A DNA stretch of 64,000 bases from Moraxellaceae bacterium (GCA_024234595.1 JACKNZ010000010.1:74157-138156), one strand, 5' to 3'. Shown: positions 7,698 to 16,952, counted from the stretch's first letter. Notes: a model not told the origin generated them from the sequence alone. Made by a program: numbers and translations.

Positions 7698-10583
7698 GTG
7701 AGTATTGTCATCCAACGTTTTATCTTGCTTGTGTGGTGTTTGTTAAGTCAATTTGCGATTGCCAATCAAGACTTAATCGTGCGTGACACTAAACAAAATT
7801 TAGCGCGCCATGCTTGGTATTTAGAAGACAAAACGCAGCAACAAACCATTGATGACGTTCTCAAAGAGTCTAAGGCATGGCAAATACAAGTACACGAAAA
7901 ACCGTATTTTGGCTATTCCAAAAGTGCTTTTTGGTTACGAGTGTCATTGCAAACGCCTCAAAAGCAACAAGCTATGCCAAGATTATTAGAGATAGCATAT
8001 CCTTTGTTAGACGATGTACAAATTTATCTAGTTAATCATCAACAAGTATTGCAGCACTGGCAATTAGGTGATAACTGGGTTTTTGAACAGCGTGTCATCC
8101 CACATCATTTATTTATTGTGCCTTTAGACTTAGCGGCACAACAACAGTACCAGTTATATATTCGGGTGCAAAGTACAAGTGGTTTGCAAATACCTATCGT
8201 GTTGTGGCCTGAGCGCGAGTTTTGGCAACATGACCAAGTTAGGCAACTTTTGTTAGGCTGTTTTTATGGCTCTTTGATTATTATGATGGCCTATAACTTT
8301 TTTATTTGGTTATCGGTACGCGAAAGAAGTTATTTATTTTATGTGATTTTTGTCATCAGTTTTGGACTGTTATTAGCAACGATAGATGGTTTCAGCTTTC
8401 AATATGTGTGGCCTAATGCGTTGTGGTGGAATAATCATGCCATTGTCATTATTTTAAATATTACCCTCGCTTTGAGTTTGGCTTTTAGCAAAAACTTTTT
8501 ACGCACCAAGCAATACAATCCAAAACTCAACAAAATATTAACCGCTTATATGTCGTTAATGTTTGGTGTGGCGGCACTGTCCTTTTATTTTCCATATCGC
8601 ATCATGATTGTCATTACCTTGTTGCTATCGTTAGGAACGGCCTTGTTAGTGATTATTACAGGCATTCTAAATTGGCGTGCAGGACATCGTGCGGCGCGTT
8701 TTTTTGTGGGGTCGTGGTTGCTATTGGCAGCGATGGTAATTTTGTACGATTTAAGCCAGCTGAATATTATTCCCAAGTCTAATTTTACCAATTTAGCGGT
8801 ACAAATAGGTGAGTGGTGCGAAGTATTGTTATTGTCTTTTGCCCTTGCAGACCGTATTAACCTGAGTCGCCAACAAGAACAAGAAGCCCAAGCCTTATTG
8901 ATAGAAGAAGAAAGGCGAGTGAATGCCGAACGAGAGCAACATTTACAAACAAAACTCAAAGCCCAAGAAGAAGAAATCCGCGCCAAACAAGCCATTGACC
9001 AAGCACAAAGTGAAAGTCGTGCCAAAAGTTTGTTTTTGGCGACCATGAGCCACGAAATCCGCACGCCTATGAATGGCGTATTAGGGATGACAGAATTGTT
9101 GTTGGCGACAGAGTTAAATCAACAACAAGAACAATTTGTACGGGTGATAGAAAATTCAGGCAATGCTTTGCTCAATATTATCAACGATATTTTGGATTAC
9201 TCCAAAATTGAAGCGGGCAAAATGGATATTGAGTATGTAGATATGGATTTAGATGCCTTATTGTTAGAGTGTGCCTCTATTTTTTCATTAACAGCCGAGC
9301 AAAAAAGGCTAGAGTTTTTGGCCTCTATTGCACCGCATACCCCTGTTTTTATTAAATCTGACCCAACACGTCTTAAACAAATTTTGCTTAATTTATTAAG
9401 TAATGCCTTTAAATTTACCCATCGTGGGTGTATTAGTTTGCGGGTCGATATTAGCCAGCAAGCAGGGCAGTCGTATTTGCACTTTAAAGTCAGTGATACG
9501 GGCATAGGCATGAGCCAAGAGCAATTGAGTCGCTTATTTCAGGCATTTACGCAGGCAGACGCTTCGACAACACGGCAATTTGGTGGCACAGGTTTGGGGC
9601 TAAGTATTAGTCACCGCTTGGTAGAGTTAATGGCGGGTTCAATGACAGTAGAAAGTGTTTTAGGAGAAGGGACACGTTTTAATGTCAGTTTGCCCTATCA
9701 GCAAGCAAGCAGTGATTTTGCCCATGACCATTTTGTGCCGTTGACCGCCTTACAAGGAGTAAAAATTTTATTTGTCGATGATTCGACAGAGTTTGCCCAA
9801 CTGATGGTTGAGCAAGCACAGGCGTGGGGAATGATTGCTCAAACAGTCGCCAATGGCCAGCAAGCCTTAGAAGTATTACGCGCTGCACAGCAACAAGGGC
9901 AAGCCTTTGATATTGTGTCATTAGATATGCGTATGCCCGATATGACGGGGCTAGAAGTCGCTTTGGCAATGGCGCAAGACCCAGCATTACAAGCGACTAA
10001 ACGTATTTTATTAACAGCGATGCGTATTACTCCTAATACTGATGAATTAACACAAGCAGGCTTGAGCCTTGTTATTCAAAAGCCTGCTTCGGCCAATAGT
10101 TTAAGGGATGCCTTGTTAAACTTGTTAGGGTGTCAGGAGCAATATCGCTCATCCAGTGAAAAACGCCAAGATTTGAGTATGGTAAAACAGATTTTGCGTA
10201 ACAAACACGTGTTAATTGCCGAAGATAATCAAGTCAATCAAATGGTAATTGTGGGTATGTTAAAGCGTTTAGAGATGACAGCGGATGTTTGTCAGGATGG
10301 TAAACAAGCATTAGCACAGTATCAGCAGCAAAATAGACATTATGATTTAGTGTTAATGGATTGCGAAATGCCCGAAATGGATGGCTATCAAACCACACAA
10401 CATATCCGCGATTTTGAACACCAGTTTAATATCAAGCCTGTGACTATTGTCGCGTTAACAGCGCATGCCATGCGTGACCAACAACAACGGTGTTTACAAG
10501 CAGGTATGGATGATTTTTTGACCAAGCCTTTAGCGTTTGAACGGCTTAAACAACTGCTTATGCAGGTTTTTTGGCAAAAATAA
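7698..10583 (+). CDS. Hybrid sensor histidine kinase with 7TMR-DISM input and two receiver domains
   Basis: 961 aa. A signal peptide is followed by a periplasmic 7TMR-DISMED2-like beta domain (about 25-160), a seven-helix 7TMR-DISM region (about 185-390) and a charged coiled coil (about 395-445). The HisKA domain has phospho-accepting H452 in SHEIRTPMNG; the HATPase has N, DTGIGM and GGTGLGLSIS boxes. Two receivers follow, with D743 (LDMRMPD) and D888 (MDCEMPEMDG). It is a BarA/RetS-type phosphorelay kinase, but no HPt domain is attached. The GTG start has AAGGAG at 7682-7687. The input module often binds carbohydrates or other extracellular ligands; the target regulator is not in the window. 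Confidence 0.9.
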   Translation: MSIVIQRFILLVWCLLSQFAIANQDLIVRDTKQNLARHAWYLEDKTQQQTIDDVLKESKAWQIQVHEKPYFGYSKSAFWLRVSLQTPQKQQAMPRLLEIAYPLLDDVQIYLVNHQQVLQHWQLGDNWVFEQRVIPHHLFIVPLDLAAQQQYQLYIRVQSTSGLQIPIVLWPEREFWQHDQVRQLLLGCFYGSLIIMMAYNFFIWLSVRERSYLFYVIFVISFGLLLATIDGFSFQYVWPNALWWNNHAIVIILNITLALSLAFSKNFLRTKQYNPKLNKILTAYMSLMFGVAALSFYFPYRIMIVITLLLSLGTALLVIITGILNWRAGHRAARFFVGSWLLLAAMVILYDLSQLNIIPKSNFTNLAVQIGEWCEVLLLSFALADRINLSRQQEQEAQALLIEEERRVNAEREQHLQTKLKAQEEEIRAKQAIDQAQSESRAKSLFLATMSHEIRTPMNGVLGMTELLLATELNQQQEQFVRVIENSGNALLNIINDILDYSKIEAGKMDIEYVDMDLDALLLECASIFSLTAEQKRLEFLASIAPHTPVFIKSDPTRLKQILLNLLSNAFKFTHRGCISLRVDISQQAGQSYLHFKVSDTGIGMSQEQLSRLFQAFTQADASTTRQFGGTGLGLSISHRLVELMAGSMTVESVLGEGTRFNVSLPYQQASSDFAHDHFVPLTALQGVKILFVDDSTEFAQLMVEQAQAWGMIAQTVANGQQALEVLRAAQQQGQAFDIVSLDMRMPDMTGLEVALAMAQDPALQATKRILLTAMRITPNTDELTQAGLSLVIQKPASANSLRDALLNLLGCQEQYRSSSEKRQDLSMVKQILRNKHVLIAEDNQVNQMVIVGMLKRLEMTADVCQDGKQALAQYQQQNRHYDLVLMDCEMPEMDGYQTTQHIRDFEHQFNIKPVTIVALTAHAMRDQQQRCLQAGMDDFLTKPLAFERLKQLLMQVFWQK

Positions 10584-10607
10584 AAAATGGGAATTTAACA
10601 GAGGAGG

Positions 10608-10633
10608 CGTGGGAGTCTAGGACTCCCACGTTT
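10608..10633 (+). terminator. Terminator hairpin after the hybrid kinase
   Basis: CGTGGGAGTC-TAG-GACTCCCACG, a perfect 10-bp stem followed by TTT, 24 bp after the stop codon. Confidence 0.7.
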
Positions 10634-11074
10634 GCACTAATTGCCTCTTATTGTTGTTGTCGCTGCGATTATTGTTGTTATTTATCGCATTTTCTGACGC
10701 TTGTTGTTATTTTTTCGTCAGTACCCTACTCTTTAGCAGCCAAATTTTATCGTTATTATCAGCTACCTACACTTTGTTACTTATTGTCGCCATCCTGACT
10801 ACTATTAAGCAACGCTTACGTTGTTATTATTATCTGTTGTTGTTATTTGTGTGCTGTTATTGTTGTTTGCTACACGCAATATATATTGCAGATAGCGTGC
10901 CAACTTTTTAATTTATTTTTATGCTATAAAAAACAATGACTTGTGTTTTTTGAAAAAAACAAGTTACACAAGGTAACACTATAGGTAACATCTTTACAGT
11001 GTAAAGGTAACACATCTGTGTTGTTACCGTAACAAGTGTAACGGCAAGGTAACGAATGTGAATTTGTGTATCTC
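10634..11074. other. Noncoding convergent gap with AAC/AAT-rich tract and GGTAAC repeats
   Basis: About 440 bp between two convergent genes with no credible gene. From 10640 to 10870 the minus strand is a loose AACAACAATAA run, giving long but low-complexity frames on the plus strand. From 10972 to 11053 the hexamer GGTAAC occurs at 10972, 10984, 11006 and 11048 and inverted (GTTACC) at 11023. The 11006/11023 pair can form a hairpin. Function is unknown. Confidence 0.5.
10972..11053. repeat. Cluster of GGTAAC(AC) hexamer repeats
   Basis: Four direct GGTAAC copies (10972, 10984, 11006, 11048) and one inverted copy (11023) occur in 82 bp, several extended to GGTAACA. Further GTAAC and GTTAC partial copies lie between them. 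This resembles a protein-binding array or an iteron-like cluster, but nothing adjacent identifies the binder. Confidence 0.5.
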
Positions 11075-11173
11075 AGGACTTACGCATTTCACCGAAATTA
11101 GCGCGTTTTGTGAACATGAAATCGTTAAAAACGATTGAAATGTGAGTAAATAAGCGATAACCGTGTAAGTCCT
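11075..11173. repeat. MITE-like repeat, copy 3 (99 bp, simple form)
   Basis: Ends AGGACTTACGC / CCGTGTAAGTCCT. The centre holds the stem AATCGTT-AAA-AACGATT. Copy 4 near 33.9 kb has the same length and the same stem with a compensatory T:A to C:G change. It ends 12 bp from the stop codon of the MalT-like gene. Confidence 0.78.
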
Positions 11174-11185
11174 AATCTGTTATGT

Positions 11186-13852
11186 TTAAGACGCTAAATT
11201 CAAACGTAATAAGGCTTCAATAGCTTGAGGTCTTTTGTTGACACCCAGCTTGCTATAAATATTTTGGGCGTGGGTTTTAACAGTGCTTAATGAGACACAT
11301 AAATTTTCGGCAATTTCTTGATTGCTAGCACCCGTAATAATTTGTTTGGCAACCACACGTTCTTTTTTACTCAAAATAACGCTGTGCGTTGTTGCTTGGC
11401 CAAGTGCCGCAGGAATATAGTGAAGTGTCGGTTGCGTTGTATGCTGCCCCATGTTGAGCAAGACTTCTTTGAGTAATGGACTGTAGGGCATGGTGCCGAC
11501 TAATGTTTGTAGTAGTGGATTGATAACGGGACTTTCTTGGCAAAATAGCCGAATAAAACGACTGTCGTGAGCGCAAATAATCGCTTGTTGCAGTGCCGCC
11601 AACGCCTTTGCCTCTTGATGATGATGAATAAAAGCCAAGCTTTTTAATATACAGATTTCGACCATGATGCGACGTTGTTGTTGCGTTTGGGCATAATCCC
11701 ACAATTGTTCGAGTAGTTCGAGCGCATCTTGGTATTGTTGTTCTTGAATAAGGTAGCGACACAACACCAAATATTCAGGACAACGCTCCAATACTAAGGG
11801 GAGTTTATGGCTCAACTGAGCATTTTTGAGCCATTGTAAAAACGCATCAGTACGTCCTTGATTTAACCAAAGTTGTGCAAGTGAAGCGGATAACGGTGGA
11901 ATTTCGACAATAAAACGCCCTGCGTAAGTAATCAATTCGGCTTCGTCTTGTTTAGAAAGACTCACTTCTTGCCCTAAAGCGAGTTGAGTTTGTGCCAATA
12001 ACACCCGTCCCCATGCGGTAAAATACTGCATTTGGCCAACACGGGTCATTTCAATGCCTTTTTCTAAATGAATTTGCGCGCTGTTCAGTTCGTTGCTTTC
12101 GTAAGCTAACTCCCCTAAACCTAAATGTAACATGCCACAAACAGGCACATCTTGCCAACCAAGTGCTGCACATTCTGCCAAAGCCCGATGATAAATCTGT
12201 GCGGCAATCTCTAATTCGCCACGCAACAAATGGCATCTTGCTAAACCTAAAGTGGCAAACAGTGGAATCATTAAATTGTATTTGGTTTGGCTAATTTGAG
12301 CATTTTCTTCAAAAAAACGCTGAGCTTTATCGGTATCTCCTTGAACATAATAGCAAAAAGCCAAACAAACTGACGCGCCCTTATATAACACTTGTTTAGG
12401 CGATAATGAGCCGAGTGCCTCCATTACCGCATCTTGCGCACGCTCAACATCGCCTAATAAACAATATTGACAGCCTCTGAGCAAGGCTAGTTGACCAAAT
12501 AAAGCGCGCTCTTTAGAACCACTAGGCGCATCTTTATATGCCTCCAAAAACACAGCAGCGGCTCGAATATGTCGTTCGACTTCGGGCATATTGTCCATCA
12601 CCAACCCTGCCCACGCACACAACATCGAGAGTTTGGGATGTTTCGCCAGTAACGGGCTAGGTAATTGATACGCCCATTTTAAGGCGGTAGTAAAGCGACC
12701 TAAAGAGAACAAATGATTACTGTGTTGTTCCATCATTTCGGCAGCAAATTCATAGTCATTGGCGGCAATACTGTGCTGTATGGCATCACTAAAATAATCA
12801 TGGCTTTTAAACCAAAGACTGGCACGTTGATGTAAGGACTGTAAGGTGTGAGGATGGAGATGTTGTAAACGTGCAGACAACAAAGACGCAAATAAATGAT
12901 GATAACGATACCAACCACGTTTGTGGTCTAAACAACTAATAAATAAATGGCTACGCTCTAACTCATCAATCAATTGGCGACTATTGCTTTGTTGGCATAC
13001 GGCATCGCAAAGTTGAGCGTTAAATTGACCTAAAATACTGGTGTGCAGCAAAAATTGTTGCACATCTGGTTCAAGTTGACTTAGCACCTCATCCATTAAA
13101 AAGTCGGTGATATGGCGGTCATCACCTGCAAAGTTTTGAATAAATTGCTTTTTGTTGCTGCAATTATGTAGTGATAAGGCAGCTAATTGTAGGCCTACAA
13201 TCCAGCCTTCTGTGCGGGTGTTAAGTGTCTGAATCAGTTCATCCGACAAATCTAGCTGCATGGCTTCGTTACAAAACTGAGTCACTTCTTGACGAGTAAA
13301 GCGTAAATCAGCCGTATCTATTTCGCATAATTGTTGTTGAGCGCGCAAACGAGCAACCGAAAAGGGTAGTGCATTACGGCTTATTAAAATCATGTGTAAT
13401 TGTGGTGGCAAATGATCCACCATAAATGCTAAGGCTTCATGTAGTAATGGGTCGTGCAAACAGTGCAAATCGTCAAGAATTAAGCATAAGCTATCGGGCA
13501 GATTGCCTAACTCATTTAATAAAGAGCGTGTTAAGCCCGAAATAGAGGGCAGTTGAGTGCTGGTGAGATTACTGGCGGTATTTTGGGCAAATTGTGGGTA
13601 CTGGCTCTGAATAGCACTCATTAAATGGCGCATAAATTGATTACTGTCATTATCGGTGGCATCTAATGACAACCAAGCACAGGGCATAGATAAGACCTGC
13701 GTCCATGTACTGATGAGCGTTGTTTTGCCATAACCTGCGGGCGCACAGACGGCGGTAATGCGTGATAATTGTTGTGGCATCAAACGCGGTCGCGCAATCA
13801 GCTGAACTGGACAATCAGGAATACGTAATTTAGCGGAAAGAATATAATCCAT
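11186..13852 (-). CDS. MalT-like LuxR-family transcriptional activator (STAND ATPase)
   Basis: 888 aa, the size of MalT-type LAL regulators. A P-loop APAGYGKTTL lies at residues 37-46 and a Walker B LILDDLH near 130. A long TPR-like helical region follows, and a C-terminal LuxR helix-turn-helix (KERVVAKQIITGASNQEIAENL, VSLSTVKTHAQNIYSKLGV). Such proteins bind an inducer and ATP, oligomerise and activate promoters. It lies just downstream of the secreted lipase gene on the same strand and is the natural candidate regulator for it. The ATG at 13852 is preferred over the GTG at 13858 because GGTGAG lies 5 nt upstream. The inducer is unknown. Confidence 0.85.
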   Translation of the reverse strand: MDYILSAKLRIPDCPVQLIARPRLMPQQLSRITAVCAPAGYGKTTLISTWTQVLSMPCAWLSLDATDNDSNQFMRHLMSAIQSQYPQFAQNTASNLTSTQLPSISGLTRSLLNELGNLPDSLCLILDDLHCLHDPLLHEALAFMVDHLPPQLHMILISRNALPFSVARLRAQQQLCEIDTADLRFTRQEVTQFCNEAMQLDLSDELIQTLNTRTEGWIVGLQLAALSLHNCSNKKQFIQNFAGDDRHITDFLMDEVLSQLEPDVQQFLLHTSILGQFNAQLCDAVCQQSNSRQLIDELERSHLFISCLDHKRGWYRYHHLFASLLSARLQHLHPHTLQSLHQRASLWFKSHDYFSDAIQHSIAANDYEFAAEMMEQHSNHLFSLGRFTTALKWAYQLPSPLLAKHPKLSMLCAWAGLVMDNMPEVERHIRAAAVFLEAYKDAPSGSKERALFGQLALLRGCQYCLLGDVERAQDAVMEALGSLSPKQVLYKGASVCLAFCYYVQGDTDKAQRFFEENAQISQTKYNLMIPLFATLGLARCHLLRGELEIAAQIYHRALAECAALGWQDVPVCGMLHLGLGELAYESNELNSAQIHLEKGIEMTRVGQMQYFTAWGRVLLAQTQLALGQEVSLSKQDEAELITYAGRFIVEIPPLSASLAQLWLNQGRTDAFLQWLKNAQLSHKLPLVLERCPEYLVLCRYLIQEQQYQDALELLEQLWDYAQTQQQRRIMVEICILKSLAFIHHHQEAKALAALQQAIICAHDSRFIRLFCQESPVINPLLQTLVGTMPYSPLLKEVLLNMGQHTTQPTLHYIPAALGQATTHSVILSKKERVVAKQIITGASNQEIAENLCVSLSTVKTHAQNIYSKLGVNKRPQAIEALLRLNLAS

Positions 13853-13967
13853 CGCCACTCACCATCGGGTATTTTTATTATTGGCGATATTTTATTGACT
13901 ATACGTGTCGATTTATTGATAAAAACTGACAAATTGCCTGTTTTTTGATGGACAGTGATACTACAAA

Positions 13968-14001
13968 GAAAAAAGCCTGTAGCCAAAGGTGGCTACGAGG
14001 C
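13968..14001 (-). terminator. Rho-independent terminator of the lipase gene
   Basis: Read on the minus strand, GCCTCGTAGCCA-CCTT-TGGCTACAGGC forms a stem with one bulge and is followed by TTTTTTC. It lies about 120 bp after the lipase stop and before the MalT-like gene, so the two genes are probably separate transcripts. Confidence 0.7.
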
Positions 14002-14118
14002 TGGTCTTAATAAGGTAGTGTTCAGCCGAGGGATTGCACACTACCGAGTACTCTTAGAGCGATAACAAGATGTACAGTTGAGACTAACAACACAAAACTT
14101 TTAGGGCTTAGGCCGTTA

Positions 14119-15075
14119 TTACAAGCCAGCTGCTTGCAAACGGTTGGCGTGTGCGCGATAAATGGTCTTTGGATTGGATTCAAACAAATTAACAATACCA
14201 AAGAAACCATTAACGGCATCCAAGTGGTTAGCACCATAATTAGAACGGATCACTGTTCCTAAACGTTGAGAGCATTCACCGACTAAGCCATCACTTTTCT
14301 CGCCACTAAACAAAAAGGCAGAAGACAATAAGCCAATACCTGCATCTAATGGGTCGAGTACGTTAGTTAACACACTTGTACCACCCCAAGAATAGTAGTT
14401 AACTTTGTGAGTGACACCGTTTTTAACATAGTTATAACTTGCAGCACCATTACCACAAGCGCTGGGTACACCTGCTGGATACTTTTTATTAAATGCAGTT
14501 AGACCATTGGTAGTTAAGCTATTTAAAGCGTTAATTGAGTTTTGATCTAGGTTAGGAGTGCCATACACAAAAGTTAAAAAGCCTGCTAAACCATTAGCAA
14601 CTGTCTGAAACACGGCTTCAGTGACTGTGCCAGCAGGGGCAACTTTACGTACTACGTCTGCTACGCGAGAGCCTTTGTTAACACCGTTAACGCTGGTGAC
14701 AGAGGCTACTAAATCTGGGCGAACAGCAGCAGCATAACGTGATGTTGGGCTGCCTTGGCTATGGCCAATCAAATTAAACTTGCTATAACCATAAATCGCT
14801 TTGAGGTCTTGCATTTCTTTAATGAGTTGCTCACCGCGTAATTCGTTGCTACCAACGGCAGACACAGTGGCAACATGAACTTTGCCGCCGTCTTTTTGTA
14901 AGGTAGAAGGAATTTGATAAAAGTAGTCAGCACCCCAAAAGTTTTTAAACCCCAAAATACCGTGTACCAATAAAGTAGGATATTTGGTGGTGGTGTAACC
15001 TGCTTGAACAGTTGGAGCAGTCATCATTAAAGAAGTTGCCAAAGCCATAGAGGTTAAGCTAAGAATTTTTTTCAT
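14119..15075 (-). CDS. lipA: Secreted triacylglycerol lipase, family I (Pseudomonas LipA type)
   Basis: 318 aa with a signal peptide cleaved after about residue 25 (TVQA/G). The alpha/beta-hydrolase catalytic triad is visible: S106 in GHSQGS, D262 in SDGLVG and H284 in NHLDAVNG. D286 and the nearby DPLD region correspond to the calcium site of family I.1/I.2 lipases, and C207/C268 to their single disulfide. The enzyme hydrolyses long-chain acylglycerols outside the cell and would normally leave by the type II secretion system. Such lipases usually need a foldase (Lif/LipB) encoded next door; none is present here. The start at 15075 is chosen because AGGA lies about 8 nt upstream; in-frame GTG/ATG codons at 15093 and 15084 lack proper spacing. 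Confidence 0.92.
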   Translation of the reverse strand: MKKILSLTSMALATSLMMTAPTVQAGYTTTKYPTLLVHGILGFKNFWGADYFYQIPSTLQKDGGKVHVATVSAVGSNELRGEQLIKEMQDLKAIYGYSKFNLIGHSQGSPTSRYAAAVRPDLVASVTSVNGVNKGSRVADVVRKVAPAGTVTEAVFQTVANGLAGFLTFVYGTPNLDQNSINALNSLTTNGLTAFNKKYPAGVPSACGNGAASYNYVKNGVTHKVNYYSWGGTSVLTNVLDPLDAGIGLLSSAFLFSGEKSDGLVGECSQRLGTVIRSNYGANHLDAVNGFFGIVNLFESNPKTIYRAHANRLQAAGL

Positions 15076-15093
15076 GGTTTTCATCCTATCCAC

Positions 15094-15425
15094 AACCGTC
15101 TAAGTTTGTGCGCAAGGCTTATTTTTTTAGACTGTTGTATGTTGTTGTTATGGTGTTTGTAGTTTTTGAACCAATCGTGTGGCTCTTGATGAGGGATATA
15201 ATGGGCTAGACTCGGTTGTTTTAGAATCAACCAGTAGGATGAAAAAAGGATGAATTTAAGGACGAAAAATGACAGCTTTTATCAGTTTTTGGCGTGATAA
15301 AAGAAAATATTTGGCGTTTTTTAACAAAATTGACGCTAAAAGCAAGATGCCTTTAGCAATTCTGACTGTACTTAAGTTATCAAAAACTGTGAATCATCTT
15401 GCGACAAGTGGCGGTTTTTATACGA
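15094..15425. other. Lipase upstream region with tandem GGATGA motifs
   Basis: This 330-bp gap holds the lipase leader (minus strand, with an ACCATAACAACAACATACAA tract) and GGATGA at 15237 and 15248 plus GGACGA at 15260, about one helical turn apart. MalT recognises GGA(T/G)GA cores, so these are candidate sites for the neighbouring MalT-like regulator. A TATAAT at 15197-15202 reads towards the plus strand. No firm gene is seen. Confidence 0.4.
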
Positions 15426-15451
15426 CTAAATACCAAATACTTTTAAAATAG
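15269..15451 (+). CDS. Possible 60-aa protein of unknown function
   Basis: A short frame with a good AAGGA 6 nt before its ATG and a TATAAT box about 70 bp upstream. The basic peptide (MTAFISFWRDKRKY...) has no recognised domain and overlaps the convergent coiled-coil gene by 26 bp. It may be a chance frame. Confidence 0.2.
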   Translation: MTAFISFWRDKRKYLAFFNKIDAKSKMPLAILTVLKLSKTVNHLATSGGFYTTKYQILLK

Positions 15452-16913
15452 CATCCCAAACACCACCCACCGCTTTATGTACGGCGGCAGTTTTGCTCGT
15501 TGCACTCGGGGCTTGCTCATAAAAATAAATGCCCGATGTGCCACTAAATTGGTCGTTAAACAAACTGTCTTTGCCCAAATAATACGACACAAAGGTTTCG
15601 CAGCGATAATTACTATAAGCAATATGGCTACTAAAGCCCAAGGTGGCATTTTGTTGAATCAAACGCGGTGCGCCTGCTGGTTCCAATATCACGCCATGAT
15701 GACCTTTGATAATTAACTGGCACTGGCCATGAAATACCAAATAACGTAATTGCAAGGTCAGCCAACTATGTAAATTGAACAAACGCCAATGCCGTGAAAT
15801 ATGGACTTTTTGGCCTTTGTGTTGAATCACGCCTGCCAAACAACGTGGTTTACAAACTAAGCTTGCGCCTTGCGGTAAGTTAAGAATCACTAATTCTTCT
15901 AAGGGATTGTGCATTGAGGCCAGCTGTAGGGTTTCGTCTTGTGTGCTTTCTAAACGCACTAAGGTCACCAAGCCTGCCGCCCAACTGCTGAGAGGAATAC
16001 TGGCATTTAAAAACCATTGGGTGGACTTTTGCGCCTGTTTGCTAAAACTTTGCAAATAATTGGGGTGCAATAGTAGCTGATGACTAGGCGGCAAATGTAC
16101 GGTTAGCGAATGTGCCGAGACATGGCCTGTGTGCTGGTTATGTGAACTAACACGGATAGGCTCGCTTGGCTCAGAAGGTGCGTCTAAAATACGAATCGGT
16201 GGCAAACGCGATACTAAGGGGGCAACCACAAAATACTGCCAGAGTTTAATGATAATCGGCAGCAAAATTAGGCCAGCTAAAATCCATAAAGCCGTGGGTA
16301 ATACTTGCATAATCGCAAGGTGTAAGCGATTAACGAGACTGGTTTGTACAAAGCTCTCGGCTTGCGTAATCGACTGTTTTACTTGTGCGAGGACTTGTTC
16401 TGACTCTTGAAGTTGTTGTTGCAGTTGCTTATTTTTGGCAATCACAGGCGATTGCATGACTTTGTTTTGCCATTCTTTAACGGTTGCTTGACTGGCGCGT
16501 AATTGGCCACTGAGCGCGGCAATTTTAATATCATACTGACGAATCTCTAAAGAAACGGCAGACATGGGGTTTTTGCGTGCTACCCAATGTTCGTCCCACA
16601 GCGTTTGACGTTCTTCGCGCCATTGCTGTAATTGTTGTTGTAATGTGTTGGCTTGTTGTTTAGCTTGCTCATATTGGCTAATCAGTGTTTGACTGGCTTT
16701 TTGGGTTTTTTGTTGGGCTTTTATCAGTTCTTGATGTTGTTTGACTAACAAACGTTCAATACGTTGTTGTCGTTGCAAATCGTTTTGGGCGTTGGCCAAC
16801 TGTTGCCATTCGCGTTGCAGCCATGAGCCGAGCAATAACACGGCAACAATGGTTAGTAATGCCCCCAAGTTTCTAAAAATAAAACCAAAAATTGCTAGTA
16901 ATAGTTTTGTCAT
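15426..16913 (-). CDS. Membrane-anchored coiled-coil protein with C-terminal AIM24-like beta domain (unrecognised)
   Basis: I do not recognise this 495-aa protein. An N-terminal transmembrane helix (residues about 8-30) is followed by a Gln-rich coiled coil (about 33-190), a second transmembrane helix (about 203-228, LPTALWILAGLILLPIIIKLW) and a roughly 260-residue C-terminal domain. That domain is beta-rich, with alternating phrases such as LEELVILNLPQGASLVCKP and GHHGVILEPAGAPRLIQQ, reminiscent of AIM24/TIGR00266 proteins; this is only a resemblance. The two membrane helices would place the coiled coil in the periplasm and the beta domain in the cytoplasm, or both as a hairpin. It lies downstream of ppc on the same strand, separated by two palindromes. 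Confidence 0.6.
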   Translation of the reverse strand: MTKLLLAIFGFIFRNLGALLTIVAVLLLGSWLQREWQQLANAQNDLQRQQRIERLLVKQHQELIKAQQKTQKASQTLISQYEQAKQQANTLQQQLQQWREERQTLWDEHWVARKNPMSAVSLEIRQYDIKIAALSGQLRASQATVKEWQNKVMQSPVIAKNKQLQQQLQESEQVLAQVKQSITQAESFVQTSLVNRLHLAIMQVLPTALWILAGLILLPIIIKLWQYFVVAPLVSRLPPIRILDAPSEPSEPIRVSSHNQHTGHVSAHSLTVHLPPSHQLLLHPNYLQSFSKQAQKSTQWFLNASIPLSSWAAGLVTLVRLESTQDETLQLASMHNPLEELVILNLPQGASLVCKPRCLAGVIQHKGQKVHISRHWRLFNLHSWLTLQLRYLVFHGQCQLIIKGHHGVILEPAGAPRLIQQNATLGFSSHIAYSNYRCETFVSYYLGKDSLFNDQFSGTSGIYFYEQAPSATSKTAAVHKAVGGVWDAILKVFGI

Positions 16914-16952
16914 TGTGGTTCTTAAGTCGTAAAGTCGCTTTTAGTATCGTAG

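Noticed and set aside
10571..10911. Two overlapping plus-strand frames of 75 and 86 residues rich in Leu, Cys and Tyr
   Set aside because: They arise from the TTGTTATTG low-complexity tract, lack ribosome sites and look like no protein family.
11367..11762. 131-residue frame inside the MalT-like gene
   Set aside because: Same strand, different frame, within a well-supported gene; composition is shadow-like.
15426..16913. Lipase foldase (Lif/LipB) next to the lipase
   Set aside because: The protein has a long coiled coil but two membrane spans and a beta-rich tail, and lacks the foldase motif RxxFDY(F/C)L(S/T)A.
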